The notes: a model not told the origin generated them from the sequence alone. 64,000 nucleotides of DNA from Streptomyces changanensis (GCF_024600715.1 NZ_CP102332.1:1-64000); one strand, 5' to 3'; shown: positions 8,307-19,196, counted from the stretch's first letter. Numbers and translations: made by a program.

Positions 8307-10550
8307 GTGAAACGACGCAGAACCGCCCTGCTGTCCCTGCCGGCCCTGCTGGCGACGGCCCTCACCGCGTTGCCCTCGGCGCCGGCCGGGGCGGAAGAGA
8401 CCGAGCAGGTCAGGAACGGCACCTTCGACACCACCACCGATCCGTGGTGGACGACCCCCAACGTCACCGCCGGCCTGTCCGACGGCCGGCTCTGCGCCGA
8501 CGTCCCCGGCGGCACCACCAACCGCTGGGACGCCGCCGTCGGGCAGAACGACATCACCCTCGTGAAGGGGGAGTCCTACCGCTTCTCCTTCAGCGCGACC
8601 GGGACACCCGCCGGACACGTGGTCCGGGCGATCGTGGGCCTGTCGGTGGAACCGTACGACACGTACCACGAGGTGACACCGCAGCTCAGCGTCTCCGGCG
8701 ACACCTATTCCTACACCTTCACCTCGCCCGTCGACACCGACCGGGGCCAAGTCGGCTTCCAGCTCGGCGGCAGCGCGGACGCCTGGCGCTTCTGCATGGA
8801 CGACGTCTCGCTGCTGGGCGGGGTGGCGCCGGAACCGTACGAGCCCGACACCGGGCCCCGGGTCCGCGTCAACCAGGTCGCCTACCTGCCCGCCGGGCCG
8901 AAGAACGCCACGTTGGTCACCGATGCCACGGCGAAGCTGCCCTGGGAGCTCAAGAACTCCGGCGGGACGGTGGTCGCCCGGGGCACGACCGTGCCGCGCG
9001 GCCTCGACGCCTCCTCCGGGCAGAACGTCCACTCGATCGACTTCGGCGCGTACCGCAAGAAGGGCTCGGGCCTCACCCTCGTCGCCGACGGCGAGACCAG
9101 CCGGCCCTTCGACATCGACGCGAGCGCCTACGAGCGGCTCCGGATCGACTCGGCGAAGTACTACTACACCCAGCGCAGCGGCATCGCGATACGCGACGAC
9201 CTGCGGCCCGGCTACGGCCGCCCGGCCGGGCACGTGGGCGTGGCACCCAACAAGGGCGACACCGACGTGCCGTGTCAGCCCGGTGTCTGCGAATACTCGC
9301 TGGACGTCAGCGGCGGCTGGTACGACGCCGGTGATCACGGCAAGTACGTCGTCAACGGCGGCATATCCACCTGGGAGCTGCTGAGCACCTACGAGCGCGC
9401 GCTGCACGCCCGTACCGGCGACGCCGGCAAGCTCGGCGATGGCACGCTGGACATCCCCGAGAGCGGCAACAGGGTGCCGGACCTCCTCGACGAGGCGCGC
9501 TGGGAGCTGGACTTCCTGCTCAGGATGCAGGTACCGGACGGCAAGCCGCTGGCCGGCATGGCCCACCACAAGATGCACGATGAACAGTGGACCGGCCTGC
9601 CGCTGCTGCCCAGCGACGACCCGCAGAAGCGCGAACTGCACCCGCCGTCCACCGCCGCCACCCTGAACCTGGCCGCGACGGCCGCGCAGGCGGCCCGCCT
9701 GTACCGGCCCTACGACAAGGCGTTCGCCGGCCGAGCCCTGGCGGCCGCCCGCAAGGCCTGGTCGGCGGCGCTCGCCCACCCCGACCGCTATGCCTCCGAG
9801 AACGACGGCATCGGCGGCGGTGCCTACCCCGATCGTGACGTCGCCGACGACTTCTACTGGGCGGCCGCCGAGCTGTACCTCTCCACGGGGGAGAGGCAGT
9901 TCCGGGAGTACGTCCTGAAGTCCCCGGTCCACGGGGCCGACCTCTTCCAGCCCCTCGGGTTCGACTGGGCTCGCACCGGGGCCGCGGGACGCCTCGACCT
10001 CGCGACGGTGCCGAACAAGCTGCCAGGCCGGGACGAGGTGCGCCAGTCCGTCGTCAAGGGCGCCGACCGCTATCTGGCGACCCTGAAGGCACACCCCTAC
10101 GGCATGCCGTACGCGCCGGACGGCAACGTCTACGACTGGGGCTCCAGTCACCAGGTCCTCAACATCGCCGTCGTCCTCGCCACCGCGTACGACATCACCG
10201 GCGCCTCGAAGTACCGCGATGGCGCGCTGCAGAGCATGGACTACATCCTGGGCCGCAACGCCCTGAACATCTCCTACGTCACCGGCTACGGCGAGGTCAG
10301 CGCGCAGAACCAGCACAGCCGCTGGTACGCCCGCCAGCTCGACCCGAACCAGCCCAACCCGCCGAAGGGCACCCTCGCGGGCGGGCCGAACTCGAGCATC
10401 CAGGACCCCTACGCGCAGAGCAAACTGCAGGGCTGCGTCGGCCAGTTCTGCTACATCGACGACATCCAGTCCTGGTCGACCAACGAGCACACGATCAACT
10501 GGAACGCCGCCCTGACCCGCATGGCCTCCTTCGTGGCGGACCAGGGGTAG
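8307..10550 (+). CDS. Secreted GH9 endoglucanase with N-terminal CBM4/9-like and Ig-like domains
   Basis: 747 residues from GTG 8307, preceded by GAGGAG eight bases upstream. Order: signal peptide ([20 protein letters not shown], cleaved about residue 30); carbohydrate-binding module of CBM4/9 type (about 34-170, starting [16 protein letters not shown]); CelD_N Ig-like domain (about 195-285, [20 protein letters not shown]); GH9 catalytic (alpha/alpha)6 barrel (about 290-745). Catalytic residues are visible: the DAGDHGKY motif (Asp342/Asp345, base), the His of NQHSRWY (about 670) and the Glu of [13 protein letters not shown] (about 727, acid). It hydrolyses beta-1,4-glucan outside the cell. 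Regulation by cellobiose/cellotriose through CebR is expected from the operator. Confidence 0.93.
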   Translation: MKRRRTALLSLPALLATALTALPSAPAGAEETEQVRNGTFDTTTDPWWTTPNVTAGLSDGRLCADVPGGTTNRWDAAVGQNDITLVKGESYRFSFSATGTPAGHVVRAIVGLSVEPYDTYHEVTPQLSVSGDTYSYTFTSPVDTDRGQVGFQLGGSADAWRFCMDDVSLLGGVAPEPYEPDTGPRVRVNQVAYLPAGPKNATLVTDATAKLPWELKNSGGTVVARGTTVPRGLDASSGQNVHSIDFGAYRKKGSGLTLVADGETSRPFDIDASAYERLRIDSAKYYYTQRSGIAIRDDLRPGYGRPAGHVGVAPNKGDTDVPCQPGVCEYSLDVSGGWYDAGDHGKYVVNGGISTWELLSTYERALHARTGDAGKLGDGTLDIPESGNRVPDLLDEARWELDFLLRMQVPDGKPLAGMAHHKMHDEQWTGLPLLPSDDPQKRELHPPSTAATLNLAATAAQAARLYRPYDKAFAGRALAAARKAWSAALAHPDRYASENDGIGGGAYPDRDVADDFYWAAAELYLSTGERQFREYVLKSPVHGADLFQPLGFDWARTGAAGRLDLATVPNKLPGRDEVRQSVVKGADRYLATLKAHPYGMPYAPDGNVYDWGSSHQVLNIAVVLATAYDITGASKYRDGALQSMDYILGRNALNISYVTGYGEVSAQNQHSRWYARQLDPNQPNPPKGTLAGGPNSSIQDPYAQSKLQGCVGQFCYIDDIQSWSTNEHTINWNAALTRMASFVADQG

Positions 10551-10568
10551 GCAGCGGTGACCGGCCGT

Positions 10569-10605
10569 GTGCCGGGGGAGTCCGCCGACAGGACGCCCCC
10601 GGCAC
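10569..10605 (+). terminator. Terminator after the GH9 gene
   Basis: GTGCCGGGGG at 10569-10578 pairs perfectly with CCCCCGGCAC at 10596-10605, 18 bases after the stop. It also lies just before the start of the next gene fragment at 10625. Confidence 0.75.
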
Positions 10606-10624
10606 GCGCGCGTAGCCTGGTGGC

Positions 10625-11010
10625 ATGCCAGCGGTGCGGGTCGACGGCATCGAGGTCGCGTACGACCGGGTGGGCCGGGGCCCGCCCCTCGTGCTCGCGC
10701 ACGGCGCCACGACGGACGCCCGCCTGTTCCGCCCGCAGACCGAGGACCTGGGCGACGAGTTCACGGTCGTCGCCTGGGACGAACCGGGCGCCGGGCGCTC
10801 CTCCGACGTACCGCCCTCCTTGGCCCTGGCCGACTACACCCGCTGTCCGGCGGCGGTCGTCGAGGACGTGGACCTGGGTCCGGCGCACGTCCTCGGTCCG
10901 TCCTGGGGCGGGACCGTGGTGCTGGAGCTCTACCGGCACCACGCCGAGCTCGTCCGGACGCTGCTCCTCGCCGACACCTCCGGGCTCCGCCTGATCGACA
11001 CCCTCATCGA
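10625..11010 (+). pseudogene. Truncated alpha/beta-hydrolase
   Basis: Starts ATG 10625 with VRVDGIEVAYDRVGRGPPLV, an oxyanion-hole type LAHGATTD, and the nucleophile elbow GPSWGGTV (Ser about residue 92-94). About residue 128 (LLLADTSG) hydrolase similarity ends; the following 45 residues are unrelated and the frame then runs into an IS5 tail read out of frame. The catalytic Asp and His regions are absent, so the gene is dead. The unrelated stretch (11010-11138) includes VIAATIDPLPRPYADVRETP, which looks like a piece of another gene. Confidence 0.7.
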
Positions 11011-11138
11011 CGTTGCTGCCGACCCGTCCTCTGACGGCTACGCCTGCCAGGTCATCGCCGCCACGATCGACCCCCTCCCCCGCCCTTACGCGGACGTCCG
11101 CGAGACCCCCGTCGACACCGACAACCGCTTCTTTGACC

Positions 11139-11328
11139 ACGCACCCGCCCGGCTTCGATGCCGATGCCTACAAGCAGCGCAACACCGTCGAGCGGTGCAT
11201 CAACCGCCTCGAACAGTGGCGCGGCCTGGCCATACGATGCGACAAACTCGCCATCGCCTACCAGGCCGCACTCACCTCGCCGCCATCCTCATCTGGGCAC
11301 GACGCTAACCAAAGAGACAGAACCTAGG
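11139..11328 (+). mobile_element. 3' end fragment of a second copy of the IS5-family element
   Basis: It matches the last 190 bases of the complete element at 5943-6862, including YKQRNTVERCINRLEQWRGL and the terminal repeat AACCAAAGAGACAGAACCTA. Small deletions break the transposase frame near 11270. The right end with CTAG is intact but the left part is missing, so it cannot move by itself. Its junction at about 11139 marks the truncation of the hydrolase gene. Confidence 0.8.
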
Positions 11329-11588
11329 TGTATTGATCACGAGCGTTGTTGACACTGCTGGGCCTTGATCATGGCGAAGACCTCCGGTGTGGTGGAGGGC
11401 TCCAGGCAGTCGCGGGGCCACCCGCTCGCAGTCGGGCCGGTTCGGCCGCTGAGGTATCGACCCGTCGGCCGGTGTCCGCGCCTACGAGGATCGCCCCGTT
11501 GTGCAGAACCTTGGGGTACCGGATGGGGAGCGTGCCCGCCGCGGGCGGGGGTGACGGGCACGCCCGGGGCAGTGCCGGCCTTTGTCGT

Positions 11589-11942
11589 TCAGGGGTGCTG
11601 GTCGGCGAGTCCGCACACCCACGCGAGCGCTTCGCGCACCCCGTGAATGTAGTCCCGGGGGACGGTGCGCTGGGTGGAGTCCTCCATCTGCACCGTCGCG
11701 GCTTCCACTTCCGCTGTCAGATCCTCCAGAGCCGGTGCCTCATCCCCCGCTTGCGCGGTGATGGGCGCAGGCCCGCCGCGCCCCAGCGCCCACAAATAGC
11801 CGGCCAAGGCCCCGCGGGAGAACTGCGTCTGCTGATCGGGCCCGGCCGCCTCAGCCTCCAGATGACGAAACACCCGTTCGACATCGGTGAAGGTTCGAAC
11901 GCCAACCCGAACTTGCGCAGTACTCATCGAATGCGTGGTCAT
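11589..11942 (-). CDS. Small hypothetical protein
   Basis: 117 residues. Two possible starts (11942 and five codons later); neither has a clear ribosome binding site. The sequence is mixed alpha-helical, with LEAEAAGPDQQTQFSRGALA and a conserved-looking end VPRDYIHGVREALAWVCGLA. Codon use is normal for Streptomyces, so it is probably a real gene. No domain recognised, no signal peptide or membrane segment. It is isolated between an IS fragment and a gene-free spacer. Confidence 0.55.
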   Translation of the reverse strand: MTTHSMSTAQVRVGVRTFTDVERVFRHLEAEAAGPDQQTQFSRGALAGYLWALGRGGPAPITAQAGDEAPALEDLTAEVEAATVQMEDSTQRTVPRDYIHGVREALAWVCGLADQHP

Positions 11943-12911
11943 ACTCGTATGACTAGCCGCTCCCCTCCCCCCTACACGCCCGGCCCGGAGCGCTCACCCG
12001 CCCAGCGGTAGCCGCCCCGGCGCGCACCCCCGGCGCGCACGGGCATCGTGCGATCCCACCTGCGGCGGGCGTGGGATGGCGGGGCCGGCCGCTGCCGGCG
12101 CGGGCGGCAAGCACGAAAACCGTACGCGGCAGTAGGGCGGCGCGGCTTCGGAGCCGCACGCCGAGACATTGGGAGGCGTGGACGACATTGCGCCACCGGG
12201 CGGAACGGCGACGGCCGGAGCCGCCGCGCCGGCAACGGTGCTACGGCGGCCCCTTACCCGGGCGGTGCGGCGCGGACGGTGCAGCGGCCGGGCGAGGGCC
12301 GGAACCGACCGGGCCCCGGGCGCGGCCGGTGGGCACGGTCGCAGGACCAGCGGACGCACCGGCAACGACCACTACCAAGGCGGCGGCGCGGTGATGGGCG
12401 CCGGGGTTGCCTGGATGGGCGGCAAGACGAGCGCCGGTGGAGCGGATGCCGGGCGGCGTGGGCGGATGGGGAAGCACGGGCCCATATCTCGGCCAGTGGT
12501 GCCCCCCCCCCCCGCCCCGGCCGCCGCCACGCTCCGGGCCGTCATCCGACCGCCGCGCTCCTACCGCTGGCTGCCGGTCCCCCGCCACAACGCCGAGCTG
12601 TCGCGCGGCCGCCGCGCCGTTTGTGACCGCCCCCTTCGGGTTCTATGGCCGGGCTGTGCCCGGGCAGCTCGCCGGCTCCCCGGCGCCCGGGTTGCGCCGT
12701 CCCACCGTGGCCTGCTCCCGCTGCAGCCCCACGGGCCCGCCGCACCGCTGGCTGCCCGCACGCTACGCCCGTTCCTCGCCGGACCGCCGCGCCCGCCCGC
12801 GTCCGCCATGCCTCCACCCGCCTCCACAGCCCCCGGTCCGCCGCCATGTCCGGGCGCGCCCTCGATAGCCCGTAGTCCTGTCAGTGGTCCGCTGTCCTGG
12901 CGGGCGGCGGG
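11943..12911. other. Gene-free spacer of extreme G+C with purine-to-pyrimidine switch
   Basis: About 970 bases. On the plus strand the first half (about 12040-12480) is rich in G and A (GGCGG-type runs), the second half (about 12540-12870) rich in C and T. A run of 12 C lies at 12502-12513 near the switch. All six frames are wholly or mostly open only because of composition; none has domain features or a start signal. Confidence 0.5.
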
Positions 12912-14900
12912 TCAGCCGCCGACGTGGATGCCGGGGCGGCGGTCGGGGTCGGGTTCGTGCTTGCGGACGATCTCGCGGGTGACGGGGGCGGTGTCACCGC
13001 GACCGAGAAGGAAGTAGCGGAACATGTGGACGAGCGGGCTGCCCTCGGCCCAGGCGAAGTAGCAGTGCGGCTGGACACCGGTGGCATCGCGCAGGGCCAA
13101 AAGGATCGCGGCGATGGCGTTCGGTGCGGCGGGGGCGTCGGCGCGCAGGATCCGGTAGCCATCGACTTCGACACCGTGGACGGTGAGGGCTTCGCTGAAG
13201 TCGGAGGGGTCGACGACGTCGATCTCCAGGAAGAGGACGTCGGCTCGTCCGGGGACCGGGTTGGTGTGGCGCTGTTCGTCTTCCTTGGCGGAATACTCGG
13301 CGGCATCGCCGGCCCGGCGGCGGTTGGCGATGATGTTGATGGACTCATCGTGGGCAAGGGTGTCGGTGATGAACCGGCGGGCGGCCTCGTCGAAGACGAT
13401 GCGGTCAGCGCGCAGTTCGGTGGTGCGCGAGACCCGGGAGATCAGCGAGACGGCGATGATGCCGGCGATGAACACGCCGGATATCGCGATGCCGTCGGGC
13501 TTGTCGACGATGTTGGCCAGCAGGGCGTAGAGCAGGATCGCGGTGAGCACCGCGAACCCGGTGCCGGCCAGGCGCTCGCGGCGGCGGATGACGGAGACGG
13601 TGACGGCGAAAGCGCCGGAGACCATCATGGCGAGGATGCCGGTGGCGTAGGCGCCGGCCTGCTTGTCGACGTCGGCGTTGAAGGCGATGGTGATGCCGAT
13701 GGAGATGGCGGTGTAGACGATGACAACGGGGCGGACCGCTCGTCCCCATTCGGGGGCCATGCCGTAGTCGGGCAGGTAGCGGGGCACGATGTTGATCAGT
13801 CCTGCCATGGCGGAGGCGCCGGCGAACCACAGGATGAGGATGGTGCTGATGTCATAGACCGTGCCGAAGACTTCGCCGACGTGCTCGTGGGCCAGCCAGG
13901 CCAGCGCGCGGCCGTTGGCGGCGCCGCCCGGCTCGAACTCGTCATCGGGGATGAGGACGGTGGTGACGAAGCTCGCGGACAGCAGATAGACGCTCATGAT
14001 CAGGGCGGCGGCAGTGAGCAGTTTGCGGGTGTTGCGGATCCGGGACTGCAGGCGCTGTTCGGGATCGGTGCCGCTCGCGGCGACCAGCGGCATCATGCTC
14101 ACGCCGGTCTCGAAGCCCGACAGGCCCAGTACCAGCAGCGGGAACGCCAGCAGCGCCGGCCCGGCCAGGTCACCGAAACCGCCCATCTCGCCGAGAGCGT
14201 CGGTCCAGGCGGAGAACGCCTCCGGGGTGCTGATCACATGGGCCAGGCCGACACCGATGATGACGGCGTTGAGCGCCAGGAAGACGGCTACCAGAGGGAT
14301 GGCGACCTTGACGGCTTCGCTGAACCCGAGGAGGAACACCCCACCGAGGATGAGCAGCAGTCCGACGGTGAGGGCCACTTCATGGCCGTGGAGCACCGCG
14401 GGGAAGAAGGGGTTTTCCACCACGTGGACGGAGGCGTCGGCGGTGGACAGGGTGATGGTGATGATCCACGAGGTGGCGACGAAACCGAGCAGGACGAGGA
14501 CGAACAACTTGCCCCACCAAAACGGCAGCAGGTCCTCCAGCATCGCCACCGACCCGGCACCGTGCGGGCTCGCCTTCGCCACCCGCCGGTACATCGGCAG
14601 CATCCCCAGCAGAGTCAGCGCGACGATCAACAGGGTCGCCAGTGGGGAGACCGCCCCGGCGGCGAGCGCGGCGATCGCCGGGACGTAGGCCAGGCTGGAG
14701 AAGTAGTCGACACCGGTCAGGCACATCACCTTCCACCACGCGTGCGGCTCCGCGTGCGCCTCCCCGGCCGCCGGTCCGACCGGCTGCACTCGATGCCGCA
14801 GCAGCCACTGCGCCAGACCCCCAGCGGGCTGAGGTCGCAGCGCCGGACTCTCCACGACTTCCGGTACAGCCGGGCCTTGCGCGTCCTTCGACATCCCCAT
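12912..14900 (-). CDS. APC-superfamily amino acid permease
   Basis: About 662 residues; ATG 14900 chosen (GAGAGA upstream), with GTG 14903 also possible. After a cytoplasmic N-terminus (about 50 residues) come some 12 membrane helices, beginning [20 protein letters not shown], where the unwound TM1 Gly/Tyr motif typical of APC transporters is visible. The last 170 residues are soluble and include a Universal-stress-like or regulatory cytosolic region ([20 protein letters not shown]). This architecture occurs in bacterial permeases of the KUP/amino-acid type. Substrate cannot be told from sequence. It is followed in the same direction by corA upstream (197 bases between), suggesting linked ion/solute transport. 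Confidence 0.8.
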   Translation of the reverse strand: MGMSKDAQGPAVPEVVESPALRPQPAGGLAQWLLRHRVQPVGPAAGEAHAEPHAWWKVMCLTGVDYFSSLAYVPAIAALAAGAVSPLATLLIVALTLLGMLPMYRRVAKASPHGAGSVAMLEDLLPFWWGKLFVLVLLGFVATSWIITITLSTADASVHVVENPFFPAVLHGHEVALTVGLLLILGGVFLLGFSEAVKVAIPLVAVFLALNAVIIGVGLAHVISTPEAFSAWTDALGEMGGFGDLAGPALLAFPLLVLGLSGFETGVSMMPLVAASGTDPEQRLQSRIRNTRKLLTAAALIMSVYLLSASFVTTVLIPDDEFEPGGAANGRALAWLAHEHVGEVFGTVYDISTILILWFAGASAMAGLINIVPRYLPDYGMAPEWGRAVRPVVIVYTAISIGITIAFNADVDKQAGAYATGILAMMVSGAFAVTVSVIRRRERLAGTGFAVLTAILLYALLANIVDKPDGIAISGVFIAGIIAVSLISRVSRTTELRADRIVFDEAARRFITDTLAHDESINIIANRRRAGDAAEYSAKEDEQRHTNPVPGRADVLFLEIDVVDPSDFSEALTVHGVEVDGYRILRADAPAAPNAIAAILLALRDATGVQPHCYFAWAEGSPLVHMFRYFLLGRGDTAPVTREIVRKHEPDPDRRPGIHVGG

Positions 14901-15097
14901 CACTTTCTCTCACGGCCCGAGGGCCTTTCTTCTGTGGCAGCAGCGAGTGGCGCCACGGCATGATCATCGAACACGCGACCAGTCGGAGCCTCACCGACCC
15001 GGCACGTGACACACCGCTGTCCGGACCTACGGCTGCCCTCGTTGCAGGCGCACGTCCTGGCTGGTGCTCTGGGGCGTCTGATCTGGCGCGGTGCTGG

Positions 15098-16237
15098 TCA
15101 GAGCCATTTGTTGCGGCGTAGGGCGCGGTAGATGACGGTGCACACGAGCACGATGACCGTGAGGACGGCCGGGTAGCCGTAGCGCCAGGTGAGTTCGGGC
15201 ATGTGGTCGAAGTTCATGCCGTAGATGGTGCCGACCAGGGTGGGGGCGAAGAGGAGGGCGGCCCATGAGGAGACCTTCTTGATCTCCTCGTTCTGGGCGT
15301 GGCCGGCCTCGGCCAGGGCCTTCATCTCCTCGTTCTGCTGCTGGGTGACCAGGGTGGCGTTGACGGTGAGGATGTCCTGCAGGGCCTGCTTGAATCCGTC
15401 GACGCGTTCGGTGACGTGCGTGGCGTGGTCTGCGACATCGCGAAGATGGCGGCGCAGTTCCTCGTCGATGTCGTGCTTCTCGAACCCGGCCGACAGCCCG
15501 GCCGGGATCGCGACCAGCGGGTGGGTGGCACGCTGGGAGTCCACAACTTCGCGGGACAGCTCGTAGATGCGGCGCGAGACGCCTGGGGCGTTGCCGAAGA
15601 CCTCGGTCTCGATCTCGTCGATGTCGTTCTGCAGGCCGGCGACGACGGGAGCGTAGCCGTCGACGACCGCGTCCATGATCGCGCACAGGACTGCTTCCGG
15701 GCCGCGCTCGAGCAGGTCCGGCGGGCTGTTCTCCACCCGGGCGCGGACCGCGGCCAGGTCGGGGGCGGCGCCGTGGCGGACGGTGATGACGAGATCGCGG
15801 CCGACGAACACGTGCAGCCCCCCGAAGTCGACCTCCTCATCAGCGGCCATGTAGCGCGCCGCACGCAGGAAGGCGAGCAGGGTGTCGCCGTAGCGTTCCG
15901 GCTTCGGCCGCTGGTGCGCTTCCAGCGCGTCATCGATCGCCAATGGGTGCAGATCGAACTCCGCAGCCAGGGACTGCAGCTCCGCGGGGTCGGGCCGGTG
16001 CAGGCCGATCCACGCCATACCGCCTGGGTGCCTGCGCAGTTCCCGGAAGTTCTCCATCAGCGAGTCGTGGGCGCTGGTGCGCTGGCCGTCCTCGTACAGA
16101 GCTGCCGTGATCACACTGCTCTTCCGCCCATTCGGCTGGGGGGTGGAGAGCTCGCCCGTGGGCGGTGTGGAGGCGGGAGGCCGGGCGGGCTTGGCCGGGG
16201 TGAAGGCGCGCAGGCGGCGCAGACGACGCTCAGACAT
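15098..16237 (-). CDS. corA: CorA-type magnesium/divalent cation channel
   Basis: 379 residues from ATG 16237; the open frame extends further but GAAGGGC upstream of this ATG supports it. The first 50 residues are basic and disordered, then the large cytoplasmic funnel (about 60-310, long helix around DNDIDEIETEVFGNAPG) and two C-terminal membrane helices. The pore signature GMN is at residues 340-342 (YGMNFDHMPEL), and the protein ends in a basic RRNKWL, as in CorA. It forms pentameric Mg2+ (also Co2+/Ni2+) channels in the plasma membrane. Confidence 0.9.
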   Translation of the reverse strand: MSERRLRRLRAFTPAKPARPPASTPPTGELSTPQPNGRKSSVITAALYEDGQRTSAHDSLMENFRELRRHPGGMAWIGLHRPDPAELQSLAAEFDLHPLAIDDALEAHQRPKPERYGDTLLAFLRAARYMAADEEVDFGGLHVFVGRDLVITVRHGAAPDLAAVRARVENSPPDLLERGPEAVLCAIMDAVVDGYAPVVAGLQNDIDEIETEVFGNAPGVSRRIYELSREVVDSQRATHPLVAIPAGLSAGFEKHDIDEELRRHLRDVADHATHVTERVDGFKQALQDILTVNATLVTQQQNEEMKALAEAGHAQNEEIKKVSSWAALLFAPTLVGTIYGMNFDHMPELTWRYGYPAVLTVIVLVCTVIYRALRRNKWL

Positions 16238-16687
16238 GAGGGGGAAGCCCTTCGGGGCAGGACGATCGGGAAGTGACGTGAGGCGCGGCATGCCGCCGGC
16301 GCCACCCCCTGGCCCTGCTAGGTCCCAAGGCAGGCGGCACCGTGCGGCATGCGACCGGGAGGTTCACCGCTCATCGCGGACTCCACCACCCTTCGACGCA
16401 ATGCGGACAGCCCGCTGAGCAGCGTATAGCGCGTAACGGGACGGCAGGGCCGCCGCAGCAGAGCCCTTACGCAATCTGTACGCATGACCATGCCGGCGGC
16501 GACAGAGGCGGCGATCGTCCTCGACCGGACCCGGCGGCAGAGGGGCTTCTGGGCCGTCACCGATACCGATTGCGCTTGGGCCGCCGAGCTGCGGCGAGGA
16601 AGTCGGCTTCCCCGTGCCGGAGAACCGGGCCCGGGGTGGCCGTGGAAGCCGGACTCGCCCTTCCACGCGATGCCGGCCGTCGCAGCA
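16238..16687. other. Upstream region of corA and unassigned sequence
   Basis: About 450 bases. It must contain the corA promoter but I see no clear -35/-10 pair. The plus-strand frame beginning at 16484 is probably an artificial lead-in to the recombinase remnant. Confidence 0.35.
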
Positions 16688-17165
16688 GCCAAGCCGATCC
16701 GGATCGGCTACGCGCGCTGCTCGATCGCCCAGCAGGAGTTGCAGAGTCACTCGACGCGCTCGAACTGCTCTGCAAGCGGATCTTCTCCGTGAAGTCCTCC
16801 ACCAGGGTCAAGACCCGGCCGGAACAGGGGAAGGCGCTGAAGCTGCCGTACGACAGCAAAGAGGCCGCCCGCGGCCAGGAGGTCATCCTCACCGTCCACG
16901 GACTCAAGCGCCTGGCCCACAACGCCGCCCAGCCGATGACCCTGTCCGATCAGCTCCGGACCGCTGGCGTCCAGCTCGCACTTCTCACGGGACCGCTCAC
17001 GGCATCTACGACCCCAACGGCATGGGCGCGATGTTCTTCGCCCTGCTCGCCGCCGCAACCAAGGGCAACCCCGGCGGGCGGCCACAGGTCGTCGACGGCG
17101 ACATGCTGCTGCACGCCCGCGCGCTCAAGGACAAGGGCGTTCCCGTCCCCGATGGCCCTGCTAGT
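16688..17165 (+). pseudogene. Frameshifted serine recombinase (resolvase/invertase family)
   Basis: Three consecutive frames together spell a resolvase: PIRIGYARCSIAQQELQSH (N-terminal catalytic region with the Ser of ARCS), then KRIFSVKSSTRVKTRPEQGK and VILTVHGLKRLAHNAAQPMT (catalytic domain), then GIYDPNGMGAMFFALLAAAT and GGRPQVVDGDMLLHARALKD (end of the catalytic domain and start of the DNA-binding region). At least two frameshifts and an internal deletion (the segment between AAAT and KGNPGG) make it non-functional. The full-length family is about 190-200 residues. A relic of a Tn3-like or plasmid element. Confidence 0.75.
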
Positions 17166-17517
17166 CCTGGATGGCCACGTACAGCGGCGGGAGGAGAACG
17201 AGCGGCGGGGCTCCTCAGCGCGGCTGCCCACTCCTGCTCGAAGGCCGGCACCGAGGTGTCCGCGCGCCGGTCGGCGCGCGGCTGGGCGAGGAGTTCGCCC
17301 GGACCCCCGGGCGCGGGGGCGTACGGGGACCGGGTGCGTGGCCGGGCTGCGCGCTCATCGGCTGGTCCTCCTCGACGCGGCCCTTTCGGCGCGAGCTCCT
17401 GGGCACTCATCATGTACGGGGAACCAGTGCGACGCCCTCGCGCCGGAGGGTGCAGCTACCCAACGGTCCTCAGGGGTGCATTCCGGAAAGCCCGTTGGGT
17501 TGTCGCTCCTGGCTCTG
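17166..17517. other. Spacer with no supported gene
   Basis: Downstream of both the recombinase remnant (plus) and the cysteine-synthase-like gene (minus). No hairpin or conserved frame was found. Confidence 0.4.
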
Positions 17518-18741
17518 TCACATGTTCCACAGGACGGCCGCCGGCCGCGAAGGCTCCGGCCAGGTCGTCGGTAGCGCCCAGACGCCGTTGTCGAGGAAGG
17601 TCTCGATCACCGGGAGCCACGGGGTGTGATCGATCCCGCGCTGCCTCAGCCACTCGTCGTCGTAGTAGGTGTCGAGATAGCGTTCGCCCGGGTCGCACAG
17701 CACGGTGACGACCGTGCCGCGCTCACCCCGTTCGTGCATCTCGTGAAGGATCTTCAACGCCCCGAACAGGGCGGTGCCGGTCGATGCCCCGGGTCGTACC
17801 CCCAGACGGTCGGCGGCCACCCTCATGGTGGCGATCGACGCGGGGTCCGGCACCTGGATCATCCGGTTGACGAGCGGAAAGAGGAAGGAGGGCTCGACCA
17901 CCGGGCGGCCGATCCCTTCGATACGGGACCCCCGGGCGGTCGCCCCGCGGTTGTTCTCCCGCCAGCCGGGGAAGAACGCGGAGTTCTCCGGGTCGGTGAC
18001 ACAGACCTTGACCTTCCGGTTCGTGAATCGGGCGTGGCGGGCCAAGGAGGTCACGGTTCCGCCCGTGCCGGCACCCATCACGAACCAGTCCGGGTCCACG
18101 GCCCCGATCACTTCAGCCGCGAGGCTGTGCTTCCCACGCCAGTCGTAGGCCCGCTCTGCATAGGTGAACTGGTCCATGAAGTGGCCGCCGGTCTCCCGGG
18201 CGATCTTCCGGGCCACGGACGAGATCTCGGGTCCAGGTACCTCTTCGACCTTCCCGCCCAACTCGGTGATCTTCTTTTTCTTCCTGTCCGCGGTACCTAC
18301 CGGAACAACGGCGACGAAGGGCAGGCCGAGTTCACGGCAGAACCACGCCTCGGAGATGGCCGTCGACCCGCTGGACGCCTCCACGACGGGGTGACCGCTG
18401 GTCAGCCAGCCGTTGACGAGGGCGTTGAGGAAAAGGGCCTCGGCGAGCCGGTGCTTGTGGCTCTGGGATGGATGAGCTGTCTCGTCCTTGATGTACAGCT
18501 TCAACCCGGCCAGTGCATCCGGAAGCCTGATCTCCCGCAGCGGGGTCGGCGTGTGCGGCATCTGCAGAATGCGCGTGCCGCGTTCGGCCACCCACGTCCG
18601 CTGATCCTGGTAGTGCCTGTTGTCGAGATCCTGCGCACCGGGCGGCTCGTCGCCGGCCCCCATGGCCGGGCCCGGTGATGCGAGCGCGCCGCGCGTCATC
18701 TCCGCCTCGTAAGGCAGCACCTCGAGTTCTGGCACCGTCAC
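17518..18741 (-). CDS. PLP-dependent cysteine synthase/cystathionine beta-synthase family enzyme
   Basis: 407 residues, start 18741. Fold type II PLP enzyme: the lysine that binds PLP is in the SQSHKHRLAEAL segment (about residue 96), the substrate/cofactor Asn/Ser loop in EASSGSTAISEAWFCRELGL, and the phosphate-binding Gly loop in FVMGAGTGGTVTSLARHARF. The KDETAHPSQSHKHR and EASSGSTAIS patterns are those of Streptomyces PLP-dependent cysteine synthase family proteins, not of CysK itself (which has TGSxKDR). It likely catalyses beta-replacement or beta-elimination on a serine or cysteine derivative; the natural substrate is unknown. The 45-residue N-terminal extension is not conserved in CysK. 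Stands alone. Confidence 0.8.
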   Translation of the reverse strand: MTVPELEVLPYEAEMTRGALASPGPAMGAGDEPPGAQDLDNRHYQDQRTWVAERGTRILQMPHTPTPLREIRLPDALAGLKLYIKDETAHPSQSHKHRLAEALFLNALVNGWLTSGHPVVEASSGSTAISEAWFCRELGLPFVAVVPVGTADRKKKKITELGGKVEEVPGPEISSVARKIARETGGHFMDQFTYAERAYDWRGKHSLAAEVIGAVDPDWFVMGAGTGGTVTSLARHARFTNRKVKVCVTDPENSAFFPGWRENNRGATARGSRIEGIGRPVVEPSFLFPLVNRMIQVPDPASIATMRVAADRLGVRPGASTGTALFGALKILHEMHERGERGTVVTVLCDPGERYLDTYYDDEWLRQRGIDHTPWLPVIETFLDNGVWALPTTWPEPSRPAAVLWNM

Positions 18742-19196
18742 GTCGACCTCCTGCTCGGGTGGACGGCTGGGAGGCTGAACCGCTCTCTTCTCGGGACGTC
18801 AGCCACAAGCCAACATAGGACGTGATGTACCGATGTCGCACACTTGGTTGACAAATGCAGGACAGATAAGGTAATCCGCCGATCCGATCACGGTGCGCGG
18901 CTGAGTTGACGACGCCGCCCGGCCCGAGCTGCGCGAGGCAGGCCCGGATCGAGGCCCGCGCCGACCTCCCGGCGCTGCGCGAGCCGGACACGCAGGACAC
19001 CGAACCCCCGCGGCGGGGACGGCGCCGTCTTGGGCGACAGGGACCTTGCCTTCATGTCAACCACCGTGCCGGTACATCGAATGACCCGACGCTCAGGCGT
19101 CGTCACCTGTGGAGCCGAGTGACCGGCGAAGTCGGCCAGACGCTCACCTTGCGCGCTGGGTGGTCGATCCGCACGCTCCAGTGACGTGAACCGTCC
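18742..19196. other. Promoter side of the cysteine-synthase-like gene plus unassigned DNA
   Basis: Bases about 18810-18870 are unusually AT-rich for the window; on the minus strand TTGTCA (near 18850) could be a -35 hexamer. From 18900 to 19180 a plus-strand frame ends TGEVGQTLTLRAGWSIRTLQ; it looks like a protein tail but could not be assigned. Confidence 0.35.

Noticed and set aside
8277-10490. Minus-strand frame of 737 codons opposite the GH9 gene.
   Set aside because: Shadow of a clear GH9 gene.
12502-12513. Run of 12 C as a phase-variation tract.
   Set aside because: It is not inside a supported gene, so no switch can be proposed.
12924-14963. Long plus-strand frame of 679 codons over the permease gene.
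   Set aside because: Shadow of the permease: Gly/Asp-rich without domains.
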